The position numbers and the translations under genes were made by a program. From NCBI GenBank assembly GCA_041393535.1, contig JAWKJY010000009.1:124001-188000 (forward strand): 64,000 bases of DNA. Direction: 5' to 3'. The notes under the pieces were generated by a model. It did no database searches and was not told where the DNA came from. It saw only the letters and a list, made by a program, of their open reading frames with translations. Of this stretch, positions 33,872 through 41,678 are shown piece by piece (position 1 is the stretch's first letter; every line of letters starts with the position of its first letter). Source of the DNA: JAWKJY01 sp041393535. GTDB lineage: Bacteria > Actinomycetota > Thermoleophilia > Gaiellales > Gaiellaceae.

Positions 33872-34041
33872 TCAGGCCTCGCTGCGGGTGCCGCGACCCC
33901 GGCGGCCCGCCTCGCGTCCGCTGAAGACGTCGAAGACCGCGCAGGCGAGGAGGGCGACGGCCCAGTCGTTCCACGTCCCGAACCACTCGAGGTCCGGCGT
34001 CCCCGGATCAGCCAGACGATCAGCCACACGAAGCTGGCCAC
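33872..34041 (-). CDS. Small membrane protein (about 56 residues), one probable frameshift
   Basis: From GTG 34041 the frame reads VASFVWLIVWLI, a short hydrophobic stretch. A one-base slip near 34005 (ATCCGGGG, probably one C short) continues it as PGTPDLEWFGTWNDWAVALLACAVFDVFSGREAG and reaches the stop at 33872. Joined, it is a two-segment membrane peptide with a basic tail. It lies 43 bp upstream of the Vms1/baeRF gene on the same strand. No family recognised. Confidence 0.4.
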
Positions 34042-34481
34042 GCTGCCAGCGTACTCGCGCCCGGCGCGACGCCGTGGCAACCCGGGCGCCCGCGCCCGGG
34101 GCGTTCGCGCGCCGTGGCCCCGCGCGGCGGGTGTGGAGCGATCGTCGCGGAGTCGGCACGCTTCCGTGACGGACGCGTGCGGGATTCGACGCTAGGCTCG
34201 TTGCCGGCGGCACGTGGACCCCCCACCCAAGGGCGGGAGTGCGGCGGTGGGACGTGTCCGGCGGGGACATGGCCCTGGTGGACGTGGCCGCGACGGGCAT
34301 GGCCGGGATGGACGTGACCGTGCCGGACGCGCGGCCCGGATCGACGCGGCCGCGACGGACATGGCCGGAATGGATCGGGCCGCGACGCGCATGGCCAGAA
34401 TCGACGGTGGCCCGTCGAACCCAGGCGGGATGACGGCCGGCCTGCTCGCCTCCGGGCCGGTCAGGGCCGGCGCGCGGGAGC
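34042..34481. other. Gene-poor 440-bp stretch with hairpin, promoter-like box and tandem repeat
   Basis: It contains a perfect inverted repeat CCCGGGCGC-CC-GCGCCCGGG (34081-34100), a -10-like TAGGCT at 34192-34197 and the 30-bp repeat array (34268-34415). Plus-strand frames through the array give short Ala/Met/Asp repeats but change frame at the third unit. I do not call a gene. Confidence 0.5.
34268..34415 (+). repeat. Tandem array of about five 30-bp units
   Basis: Units begin at 34268, 34298, 34328 (degenerate, 32 bp), 34360 and 34390. Each of the clear ones starts CATGGCC and four carry GGCCGCGACG near the end. Read on the plus strand, a unit encodes ten residues of the type MA-x-M-D-x-AAT-x (for example VAATGMAGMD and RAATRMARID). 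The two extra bases in unit three shift the frame. Confidence 0.75.
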
Positions 34482-35225
34482 TCAGTGCAGGACGACCCCG
34501 CCGTTCACGTTCAGGTCCTCGCCGACGATGTACGCACCGCCGTCGCCGAGCAGGAACTCGATCACGCGCGCGACCTCGTCCGGACGGCCGGCGCGGCCGA
34601 GCGGGATCTCCGCCGCGCGGGCCGCGAGCGCGTCCGGCACGCCGAGCTCTGCCATCGCCGGGTCGATGGCGTCCGACCACATCGGCGTTTCGACCGGCCC
34701 GGGGCAGACGCAGTTGACGAGCACGTCGGGGGCGAGCGCGACCGCCGCCGACCGCGTCAGGCTGATCACGGCCGCCTTCGAGGCGGCGTAGGCGGCGAAG
34801 CTCGGCGCCCCGACCTTGCCCGCCGTCGAGGCGAGGTTGACGACGCGCGCGGGCGGCGCCGCGGCGCGCAGGAGCGGCAGGGCGGCCTGCAGGCAGAGGT
34901 ACGAGCCGACGACGTTGACGCGCAGGACGCGCTCCCACTCCGCCTGGCTCGACGCCTCGAAGCGCGACACGGCGACGATCCCGGCGCTGCACACGAGCGC
35001 GTCGAGGGACGGCGTCAGCGACGCGACCCGGCCGAACGCGTCGCGGACGCTCGCCTCGTCCGCGACGTCGAGCTCGACGGCCTCCACGCCGACCTCCTCG
35101 GCGAGCGCGACGAGCGCCCGGGCCCGCACGTCGGCGGCGATCACCCGCCAGCCGCCGCCCGCGAGCAGCCGGGCCGTCGCCGCGCCGATGCCGCTCGCCG
35201 CCCCCGTGACGAGCGCCGTCCTCAC
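34482..35225 (-). CDS. SDR-family oxidoreductase
   Basis: 247 residues, GTG at 35225 overlapping the hydrolase stop (GTGA). TGAASGIGAATARLL at the N-terminus (cofactor loop), VCSAGIVAV (a variant of NNAG), catalytic Ser in NLASTAGKVGAPSF, and YAASKAAVISL (Y-x-x-x-K). NCVCPGPVETPMW and GEDLNVNGG end the fold. Likely NAD-dependent alcohol/ketone oxidoreductase. Last gene of the ABC-transporter operon. Confidence 0.9.
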   Translation of the reverse strand: MRTALVTGAASGIGAATARLLAGGGWRVIAADVRARALVALAEEVGVEAVELDVADEASVRDAFGRVASLTPSLDALVCSAGIVAVSRFEASSQAEWERVLRVNVVGSYLCLQAALPLLRAAAPPARVVNLASTAGKVGAPSFAAYAASKAAVISLTRSAAVALAPDVLVNCVCPGPVETPMWSDAIDPAMAELGVPDALAARAAEIPLGRAGRPDEVARVIEFLLGDGGAYIVGEDLNVNGGVVLH

Positions 35226-36109
35226 AGGTGCGCTGCGAGCCAGGCGAGCGTCTCGTCGACGACCGTGGCGAGGGCCGGGTCCTCGTAGACGTCGAAGTGG
35301 TCGACCCCGGCCGGGAGGCGCACGAGCCGCTTCGGCTCGCCCGCGTGCGCGAACGCGCTCTCTGCCTGCTCGATCGGCACGACGACGTCGCCCTCGGCGG
35401 CGATCAGCAGGAGCGCGCGCGGCGCGATCCGGCCCGCGAGCTCGTCCGGGGCGAACCCGAGCAGCGCCTCGACCGTCCACCAGGGCACCTCGCGCCTCGG
35501 CGCGATCGCCGCGTGGCGCGCGTGGAACGCCGCCGCGGCGGGCGTCGGGGTGGCGGGCCGGAAGGCGGAGATGGGCACGACCGTCGACACGCCCTCGAGC
35601 GCGCGGCGCGTCCGGTCGGCCGCGACCTCGGCGAGCACGCGCTCCCAGCTCTCGTCGGTGTTGACCGAGCGCAGCCAGCGGCCGCCGTTCGTCACCGGGA
35701 CGCTCGCGACGACGGCCCGGGCGCGCTCGTCGTGCGCGGCGGCGTGCAGCACGACGGCGCCGCCGAAGCTCGTCCCCCAGAGGCCGACCCGCTCCGGGGC
35801 CACCTCGGGCTGGGCCTGCAGGAAGGTGATCGCCGCCCGGACGTCCTGCGACTGGCGCTCGGGGAGCAGCAGGTTGCGCGGCTCGCCGGCGCTCTCGCCG
35901 AAGTGGCGGTAGTCGATCCGCAGCGTCGCGTAGCCGGCGCGTGCGATGCGCGCCGCGATCTCGGGCAGGTCCATCGCCATCGTGCAGGCGAAGCCGTGGC
36001 AGACGACGACGCCCGGCAGCCCGCGTGCGCCCGCAGGCGCCGTCAGGACGCCGGCGACGCGGACGCCCTCGCTGTACATGTCCACCGCGCGCTCGACCAG
36101 CTCGGCCAC
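35222..36109 (-). CDS. Alpha/beta hydrolase, dienelactone-hydrolase/esterase-like
   Basis: 295 residues, ATG at 36109. VVVCHGFACTMAMDLPEIAARIARAGYATLRIDYRHFGESAGE is the start of X-Pro dipeptidyl/DLH-like hydrolases. The nucleophile Ser lies in LWGTSFGGAVVLHAAA, the acid Asp in IAAEGDVVVPIEQAE, and the His in VDHFDVYED. It is 18 bp downstream of the TIM-barrel-like gene and overlaps the SDR gene. Substrate unknown. Confidence 0.87.
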   Translation of the reverse strand: MAELVERAVDMYSEGVRVAGVLTAPAGARGLPGVVVCHGFACTMAMDLPEIAARIARAGYATLRIDYRHFGESAGEPRNLLLPERQSQDVRAAITFLQAQPEVAPERVGLWGTSFGGAVVLHAAAHDERARAVVASVPVTNGGRWLRSVNTDESWERVLAEVAADRTRRALEGVSTVVPISAFRPATPTPAAAAFHARHAAIAPRREVPWWTVEALLGFAPDELAGRIAPRALLLIAAEGDVVVPIEQAESAFAHAGEPKRLVRLPAGVDHFDVYEDPALATVVDETLAWLAAHL

Positions 36110-36127
36110 GGCGCGATTCTGCCACCT

Positions 36128-37147
36128 TCAGGTGAGGAACGGGCGGAGCCGCGTCCAGCGGGCGCGGCTCGTCGTCCACTCGGCGTAGACGGCGCTCCCG
36201 TCGACGACCTGCTCCGCGTGGTGCAGCGTGGCCCGGTGCAGCGCGGCGAAGTGCGCCTCGATGCCCTCGACCCCGAGGTCGCGGTAGGCGCGGAGCGACG
36301 GCTCGTTGACGAACGTCCCGAGCGCGACGAGCAGCTGCGTCCGCGGCGAGAGCGCCCGCCAGCGGGCGAGATGGTCGACCTGCTCTGCGAGGCCGGCCTC
36401 GAACGACGCGCGGTCGGCGAGCGACGTGTCGTAGAACAGGATCGCGAGCTGGTCGACGAGCGGCACGAGCCCGTCGACCTGGTCGACGCGGTGCGGCTCC
36501 TTCCACGACCGGACCTCCGACGCCGTCGCCGGCAGGACGATCGACAGGAACGCGTCGGGGAGCGCCTCGCGCAGGCGCGCCACGAAGCGGTTCACGGCCC
36601 CCGGGTAGTCGCCCATCGGGGCGCCGACGCCGACGATGCGCTCCAGGTCGAGATGGAGGCCCGGTGCGTCGACCGCGCCGACGAGCCGGGCCGCGTCGTC
36701 GACGGCGCGCTCCACCCAGTCGGCGTCGTCGAGCCGGAGCTGCCGCCCCTGGATGCCGCCGATCCAGGGCGGCGTCCCGCCCAGGTGGTGCTCCCGCAGG
36801 ACGTCGAAGATGCCGGGGCCGCGGAGGAACGAGCGCTCCGGCGAGGAGCCGTCCAGCCGGAACGGGCCGAGGGAGACGAACGGGTACGAGATCCGCTCGC
36901 GCGCGAGCCGTCGGCCGAGCCGCGCGATGGCTCCGTCGTCGAGCAGGGGCGGTCCGCCCGCGACGCGGAAGCGCAGCTGCCCGACCACGTCCCACCGGGC
37001 GCGTGGCCGTCGCGTGACGCGTACCCACGCCGCGTTCGTCCTGCCCCAGTGGCCCGGCGGCGGCGTCCCCGCCCAGGGCGATCGCGGCAGCTCGCGCCGC
37101 ACGAGCGCGGCGATCCGGCCCAGCCGCACCGCCCGAGCGTCGGTCAC
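36128..37147 (-). CDS. Unknown protein, possible glycoside-hydrolase-like TIM barrel
   Basis: 339 residues, ATG at 37147. I do not recognise a named family. The middle part alternates strands and helices as a TIM barrel would: RISYPFVSLGPFRLDGS, DWVERAVDDAARLVGAVDAPGLHLDLERIVGVGAP, YPGAVNRFVARLREALPDAFLSIVLPATASE and VDGLVPLVDQLAILFYDTSLAD. LHLDLE at the end of one strand recalls the acidic motif of GH18-like barrels. No signal peptide. It is embedded in an ABC-exporter operon (33 bp after the permease, 18 bp before the hydrolase). Confidence 0.55.
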   Translation of the reverse strand: MTDARAVRLGRIAALVRRELPRSPWAGTPPPGHWGRTNAAWVRVTRRPRARWDVVGQLRFRVAGGPPLLDDGAIARLGRRLARERISYPFVSLGPFRLDGSSPERSFLRGPGIFDVLREHHLGGTPPWIGGIQGRQLRLDDADWVERAVDDAARLVGAVDAPGLHLDLERIVGVGAPMGDYPGAVNRFVARLREALPDAFLSIVLPATASEVRSWKEPHRVDQVDGLVPLVDQLAILFYDTSLADRASFEAGLAEQVDHLARWRALSPRTQLLVALGTFVNEPSLRAYRDLGVEGIEAHFAALHRATLHHAEQVVDGSAVYAEWTTSRARWTRLRPFLT

Positions 37148-37180
37148 GGGGCGACGCTACTCGATCTGCAGCGGCGGAGG

Positions 37181-37921
37181 TCAGGCGTGCTCGCGTGCCG
37201 TGTCCCGCCGGTAGGCGGCGCCGGCCGCGAGCGCCGTGCCGACGCTCCAGGCTGCGACGACGATCCAGCCGGTCGCGCTCCAGCCGTCGCCGCCGGTGCC
37301 GACCCGGCTCGCCTGCACCAGCCAGTAGGACGGCAGAGCCTCGGCGATCGCGTGCAGCACGCCACCCGTGATCGGGAACCACACGCCGCCGAGGAACGCG
37401 AGCAGGGCCGTCGTCCCGCCGATCGCCGGCCCGACCGCATCGCTCCCGACGAGGTGGCCGATGAGCACGGCGAGCCCGGCGAACGGGATCAGCCCGACGA
37501 GCATCAACCCCGTCATGGCGACCCAGCTCCCCGCTCCGAGTCGCACCCCGAGCGCCGCACCGGCGACGTAGAGCAGCCCGATCGTGACGAGCGCGAGTGC
37601 GTACGCGGTCACGAGCTTCGCCTGGAAGTACGTCCGCGCGTCGAGCGGGGTCAGGCGCAGCAGCCGGTTCCAGCCGAGAGAGCGCTCGGCGGCGATCCGC
37701 CCGCCCGCTCCGAGCACGGCGTTCATGGCCCCGAAGGTGGCCAGCCCGGCCATGAAGTAGACGGGCGCGCTGATGCCGCTGCCGCCGAGGTCGCCCACGC
37801 CCCGGTTCGGTGCGGCGATCGCGAAGTAGAGCACGAGCGGGAAGCCGAGCGAGAACGCGAGCAGGCGCCGGTTGCGGACCGTGCGCAGCAGCTCGTAGCG
37901 GACGTAGCCGGCGCGGCTCAT
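37181..37921 (-). CDS. ABC-2-type transporter permease
   Basis: 246 residues, ATG at 37921 overlapping the ATPase stop. Six membrane helices are visible, starting RNRRLLAFSLGFPLVLYFAIA, then VYFMAGLATFGAMNAVLGAGG, then AYALALVTIGLLYVAGAALG, VAMTGLMLVGLIPFAGLAVLIGHLVG, AIGGTTALLAFLGGVWFP and a last one near WIVVAAWSVGTALAAGAAYRR. AAERSLGWNRLLRLTPL is the conserved cytoplasmic loop. With the preceding ATPase it forms an exporter of the daunorubicin-resistance type. Confidence 0.9.
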   Translation of the reverse strand: MSRAGYVRYELLRTVRNRRLLAFSLGFPLVLYFAIAAPNRGVGDLGGSGISAPVYFMAGLATFGAMNAVLGAGGRIAAERSLGWNRLLRLTPLDARTYFQAKLVTAYALALVTIGLLYVAGAALGVRLGAGSWVAMTGLMLVGLIPFAGLAVLIGHLVGSDAVGPAIGGTTALLAFLGGVWFPITGGVLHAIAEALPSYWLVQASRVGTGGDGWSATGWIVVAAWSVGTALAAGAAYRRDTAREHA

Positions 37922-38847
37922 GCAACCCGCTCCGGCGCGTCCTCGCTCGTCAGGTGCAGGAACGCCTCCTCGAGCACCGCTCCCGTGATCTCGATGTCGC
38001 GCGCCGCCGGCAGCTCGGCGAGCAGCGCACGGATCGCGGCGTCCGAGTCGGTGCACGACAGCTCGATCGTGTCGCCGCGGCGCTCGGCCCGGGTGACACC
38101 GGCCAGCGCCTCGAGCCGCACGCCCGGCACGCCGGGAAGCGTCGCCCTGATCGTCCGCAGGCCGACCCGCGACTTCACCTCGGACGGTGACCCGTCTGCG
38201 ACCACGCGGCCGTGCGCGAGCAGGACGACCCGGTCCGCGAAGGCGTCGGCCTCCTGCAGGTAGTGGGTCGCGAACAGGATCGTCCGTCCGGCCGCGGCGA
38301 GGGCGCGCACCGTCGCCCAGAACTCCCGCCGCGCCTCGACGTCCATCCCGACGGTGGGCTCGTCGAGGACGAGCAGCTCGGGGTCGCCGACCAGCGCGAC
38401 GGCGAGGCGAACGCGCTGCGCCTGCCCGCCGCTCAGCTTCTGCGTGCGCCGGTGCGCCAGATCCTCGAGGCCGGTCAGCGCCAGCGTCTCCCCGACCGCG
38501 CGCGGCGCGGGGTAGAGCGACGCGATCATCGCGAGCAGCTCGGCGACCGTGAGGTCGCGCAGCAGGCCGCCGGTCTGGAGCATGGCGCCCACGCGGCCGG
38601 CTGCGACGGCGACGCGCGGCTCGAGCGCGAGCACCCGGGCCGTCCCCGCATCGGGCTGCTGGAGGCCGAGCAGCAGGTCGAGCGTCGTCGACTTGCCGGC
38701 CCCGTTCGGACCGAGCAGCGCAACGGTCTCGCCGATCTCTATCGCCAGGTCGAGGTCGCGAACGGCCTCGATCGGCCCCGCCGGGGACGGGTAGGCCTTG
38801 CGCAGGCCGCGCAGCAGCACCCCCGGCGGTCGCTCGTCCGCGTCCAT
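37918..38847 (-). CDS. ABC transporter ATP-binding protein (DrrA-like)
   Basis: 309 residues, ATG at 38847 with GGGAGTGG just upstream. Walker A GPNGAGKST at residues 46-54, Q-loop MLQTGGLL, signature LSGGQ at 138-142, Walker B LLVLDE at 158-163 followed by PTVGMD, and H-switch FATHYLQEAD. The C-terminal extension (RATLPGVPGVRLEALAGVT, EEAFLHLT) is the usual tail of drug/antibiotic-export ATPases. First gene of a five-gene operon (ATPase, permease, TIM-like protein, hydrolase, SDR). Divergent from the pcaHG leader. Confidence 0.93.
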   Translation of the reverse strand: MDADERPPGVLLRGLRKAYPSPAGPIEAVRDLDLAIEIGETVALLGPNGAGKSTTLDLLLGLQQPDAGTARVLALEPRVAVAAGRVGAMLQTGGLLRDLTVAELLAMIASLYPAPRAVGETLALTGLEDLAHRRTQKLSGGQAQRVRLAVALVGDPELLVLDEPTVGMDVEARREFWATVRALAAAGRTILFATHYLQEADAFADRVVLLAHGRVVADGSPSEVKSRVGLRTIRATLPGVPGVRLEALAGVTRAERRGDTIELSCTDSDAAIRALLAELPAARDIEITGAVLEEAFLHLTSEDAPERVA

Positions 38848-38936
38848 CCACTCCCGGTACCCCGCTCGCCGCCGCCTCACGCGGATCCCCGGCGAGGCAC
38901 GGCAGCTCGCGCTACGCTCGCGCGGAGGTGACGAGC

Positions 38937-38993
38937 ATGACGCCAACGGTGTCGGACGGGGCGCGCTCCGTCCGGCGCGGGCGGGCCGGATGA
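38937..38993 (+). CDS. 18-residue leader peptide upstream of pcaH
   Basis: ATG at 38937 with an ideal GGAGGTGA 5 nt upstream encodes MTPTVSDGARSVRRGRAG and stops at TGA 38991-38993, which overlaps the pcaH ATG (ATGA). pcaH itself has no ribosome site. So translation of the leader probably delivers ribosomes to pcaH. A TACGCT (-10-like) lies close upstream near 38913. The peptide is Arg-rich and matches no family known to me. Confidence 0.55.
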   Translation: MTPTVSDGARSVRRGRAG

Positions 38994-39709
38994 GCGGCGT
39001 GCGGTCGCACTGGGGGCCGAAGGCCTACGACGACCACCCGCCGTTCCGGTACGACGAGTACCGCTCGACGGTGAAGCGGGCGCGCGTGAAGGACATGGTC
39101 GCGATCGTCCGGACGCTGAGCGAGCTGACGGGCCCCGGGCCGGCCTGGTCGGACGCGACCCCGGAGGACGCCGACCTGACGACGAACGCCGGCACGGGCG
39201 GCGAGGCGATCGGGTCGCGGACGATCGTCACCGGCCGGGTGCTCGACGAGCACGGGCGGCCGCTGCCGGGGACGCTGCTGGAGATCTGGCAGGCGAACGC
39301 GAGCGGGCGCTACGCCCACTGGCGCGAGGTCGACTTCCCGGCCCCGCTCGACCCGAACTTCCTCGGGGCCGGGCGCTGCAGGACCGACGGCGACGGCGTG
39401 TACCGCTTCCTCACCGTGCGGCCGGGCGCGTACCCGTGGGGGAACCACCCGAACGCGTGGCGGCCGCCGCACGTCCACCTCTCGCTGCTCGGCCCGGGCC
39501 TCGGCTCGCGCCTGGTCACCCAGATGTACTTCGAGAGCGACCCGCTGCTCGAGCTCGACCCGATCTTCCTGGCCGTGCCGGAGCACGCGCGCGAGCGCCT
39601 GCTCGCGCGCTACGACCACGAGGTCACGGAGGCCGCGTTCGCGCTCGGCTACCGCTTCGACATCGTCCTGCGCGGGCCCGCGGCGACGCCGTTCGAGGAC
39701 GGTGCCTGA
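38990..39709 (+). CDS. pcaH: Protocatechuate 3,4-dioxygenase, beta subunit
   Basis: 239 residues. The four iron(III) ligands fall at Y108 (ASGRYAHW), Y148 (PGAYPWG), H161 and H163 (RPPHVHLSLLG), at almost the same numbers as in Pseudomonas PcaH. N-terminal HPPFRYDEYRSTVKRA and LEIWQANASGRY are family hallmarks. With PcaG it cleaves protocatechuate between the hydroxyls to beta-carboxymuconate. ATG at 38990 is set by the overlap with the leader ORF. It overlaps pcaG by TGATG. Confidence 0.95.
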   Translation: MSGVRSHWGPKAYDDHPPFRYDEYRSTVKRARVKDMVAIVRTLSELTGPGPAWSDATPEDADLTTNAGTGGEAIGSRTIVTGRVLDEHGRPLPGTLLEIWQANASGRYAHWREVDFPAPLDPNFLGAGRCRTDGDGVYRFLTVRPGAYPWGNHPNAWRPPHVHLSLLGPGLGSRLVTQMYFESDPLLELDPIFLAVPEHARERLLARYDHEVTEAAFALGYRFDIVLRGPAATPFEDGA

Positions 39710-40284
39710 TGCGCCGCCCCGGCGAGACGCCCTCGCAGACGGTCGGGCCGTACTTCCACCTCGGGCTCGCCGCGCCCGGCGAGCGCGTCCTCGCCGGCCC
39801 GGACGTCCCCGGGCGGCGGATCCGGATCGAGGGCCAGGTGCTGGACGGCGACCGCCGGCCCGTCGAGGACGCGCTGCTCGAGCTGTGGCAGGCCAATGCC
39901 GCCGGCCGCTACCGGCACCCGCTGGACGACCGCGAGGAGCTGCCGCTGGACGAGGGCTTCCTCGGCTACGGGCGCTGCTCGACCGACTTCCGGACCGGCC
40001 TGTACGCGTTCGAGACGATCGCGCCCGGTCGCGTGCCGCACCCGGACGGCGGCCTGCAGGCGCCCCACCTCTCCCTGGTCGTCCAGGCCCGCGGGATGCT
40101 GCTCCCGTCGTTCACGCGGATCTACCTGGGCGACGAGGCCGAGGCGAACGCGACCGACCCGCTGCTCGCCGCGCTCCCGCCCGAGCGGGCCGCGACGCTG
40201 ATCGCCGCGCCCGTCTCGCCCGGGACCTACCGCTTCGACGTCCGCTTCCAGGGCGACGACGAGACGGTCTTCCTCGACGTCTGA
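39709..40284 (+). CDS. pcaG: Protocatechuate 3,4-dioxygenase, alpha subunit
   Basis: 191 residues, ATG at 39709 (TGATG overlap with pcaH). ETPSQTVGPYFHLGL at the N-terminus is the alpha-subunit signature. LELWQANAAGRYRHP and GLQAPHLSLVVQARGML correspond to beta positions but lack the full iron ligand set, as expected for the alpha chain. No pcaB, pcaC or pcaIJ genes adjoin, so the rest of the beta-ketoadipate route must lie elsewhere. Confidence 0.94.
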   Translation: MRRPGETPSQTVGPYFHLGLAAPGERVLAGPDVPGRRIRIEGQVLDGDRRPVEDALLELWQANAAGRYRHPLDDREELPLDEGFLGYGRCSTDFRTGLYAFETIAPGRVPHPDGGLQAPHLSLVVQARGMLLPSFTRIYLGDEAEANATDPLLAALPPERAATLIAAPVSPGTYRFDVRFQGDDETVFLDV

Positions 40285-40304
40285 GCCGCGACCGGGGCCC
40301 GGTC

Positions 40305-40314
40305 GTCCTAGGAC
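40305..40314. promoter_or_regulatory. Palindrome GTCCTAGGAC upstream of the glycosyltransferase operon
   Basis: The same 10-bp palindrome as at 31718-31727. Here it is 80 bp before the first glycosyltransferase gene and 20 bp after pcaG. Chance is possible, but both copies lie in short noncoding DNA. Confidence 0.35.
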
Positions 40315-40393
40315 CAAGGCCTCGTTGCGTCCGGGACGCGCGCGGCGGCATCGTCGTCGCCATGAGCGAGACGTCGCACCGGAGCCGTCGCTG

Positions 40394-41620
40394 ATGCTGG
40401 CTCCGCCCATCGCCGAGGCCGAGGCGGGCACGCGCGTCCTCTACTACAGCCACGACTCGTACGGCCTCGGGCACCTCCGGCGGACGCTGGCGCTCGCGCA
40501 CCGCGTGCGGGAGCGGCTGCCGGACGCAGCGCAGCTGATCGTCAGCGGCGCCGCCCACACCGACGGCTGGCGGCTGCCCGCGGGCGCCGACTGGGTGAAG
40601 CTGCCCTCGGTCGTGAAGACCGCCGCCGGCGAGTACCGCTCGCGCTCGCTCGAGTGCGCCTTCGCCACGACCCACGGGCTGCGCCAGGATCTCGTGCTCA
40701 CCGCCGTCCGGCACTTCCAGCCGGACGTCGTGGTCGTCGACCACGTGCCCGGCGGCCTGCACGGCGAGGCGCTGCCGGCGCTGCGGCACGCGGCGGCCAT
40801 GGGAAGCCGCCTCGTGCTCGGGCTCCGCGACGTGATCGACGACGCGACGCTCGTCCAGCGGGACTGGCGCCGGGCCGGCAACCACGCGCTGCTCGACGGC
40901 CTGTACGACGCGGTCGTCGTGTACGGGGATCGCGCGGTCTACGACGTCGTGCGGGAGTACGGGCTCTCGCCCGTCGCCGCCACCAAGACGACCTTCGTCG
41001 GCTACCTCCGCGCGCCCGAGCCGGCGTCGCGGGAGGCGATCCGCGCGCGGCTCGGGCTCGGGGACGAGCGGCTCGTGGTCGTGACCGCAGGCGGTGGCGG
41101 GGACGGCGCCATGCTCGTAGGGGCCGCGCTCGACGCCTTCGCCGACGGCCCGCCTGCCGGCGTCCGGGCGCTCGTCGTCGCGGGGCCGCTGATGGCCCCG
41201 GACGAGCGCGCGGAGCTCGAGCGGCGCGCCCGGCGCTGCGGCGAGCGCGTCCGGCTCGTCGACGCGGTCGCGGAGCTCGGCGACGTGCTCGCCGTCTCGG
41301 ACGCGGTGGTCTCGATGGGCGGCTACAACACGGTGCGCGAGATCCTCAGCCATCGGCGGCCCGCGCTGATCGTGCCGCGCGTCCGCCCCCGGCTCGAGCA
41401 GCTCGTCCGGGCGGAGGCGCTGGCTGCGCGCGGCCTCGTGCGCGTGCTGCACCCGGCGGAGCTGACGGCGGGGCGCCTGCGCGCGGAGGTCGACCGCCTG
41501 CTTCGCGAGCCGCCGCGCCCGGCGGCCCCGCCGCGGCTCGACGGGCTCGACCGCTTCGTCGACGTGCTCGAGGACATGACCGCGGCCGCGCCGTGCGAGG
41601 AGCTCCTCGCCCCTGCCTAG
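40394..41620 (+). CDS. Glycosyltransferase of the GT-B/GT28-like fold
   Basis: 408 residues, ATG at 40394 with GGAG 9 nt upstream. The N-terminal domain opens RVLYYSHDSYGLGHLRRTLALAHRVRE (Gly-His loop of MurG/MGT-like enzymes), then VVVVDHVPGGLHGE. The C-terminal domain has LVVVTAGGGGDGAMLV, VRALVVAGPLM and the nucleotide-sugar site AVSDAVVSMGGYNTVREILSHRRPALIVPR. In family terms it transfers a sugar from an NDP-sugar. First gene of a six-gene operon with two more glycosyltransferases, two kinase-like proteins and an ABC exporter. A 10-codon ORF (40362-40394, MSETSHRSRR) ends in TGATG at its start; I do not count it as a gene. Confidence 0.85.
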   Translation: MLAPPIAEAEAGTRVLYYSHDSYGLGHLRRTLALAHRVRERLPDAAQLIVSGAAHTDGWRLPAGADWVKLPSVVKTAAGEYRSRSLECAFATTHGLRQDLVLTAVRHFQPDVVVVDHVPGGLHGEALPALRHAAAMGSRLVLGLRDVIDDATLVQRDWRRAGNHALLDGLYDAVVVYGDRAVYDVVREYGLSPVAATKTTFVGYLRAPEPASREAIRARLGLGDERLVVVTAGGGGDGAMLVGAALDAFADGPPAGVRALVVAGPLMAPDERAELERRARRCGERVRLVDAVAELGDVLAVSDAVVSMGGYNTVREILSHRRPALIVPRVRPRLEQLVRAEALAARGLVRVLHPAELTAGRLRAEVDRLLREPPRPAAPPRLDGLDRFVDVLEDMTAAAPCEELLAPA

Positions 41621-41678
41621 CCCCAGCCTGGCGCCGGCGCCGCTCGAGGCGCTCCCGGGCGGCCCCCCGTTCGGCTTC

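Noticed and set aside
34214..34717. A possible plus-strand protein starting at GTG 34214 through the 30-bp repeat array
   Set aside because: The repeat changes frame at unit three and the frame then runs antisense into the SDR gene; no sensible end.
35228..38263. A 1011-codon open frame on the plus strand opposite the ABC-exporter operon
   Set aside because: Shadow of five well-supported genes on the minus strand; composition (Arg, Val, Glu, Asp) is typical of antisense frames here.
40362..40394. Ten-codon leader ORF (MSETSHRSRR) before the first glycosyltransferase
   Set aside because: The TGATG overlap resembles the pcaH leader, but it has no ribosome site, whereas the glycosyltransferase has GGAG at a workable distance.
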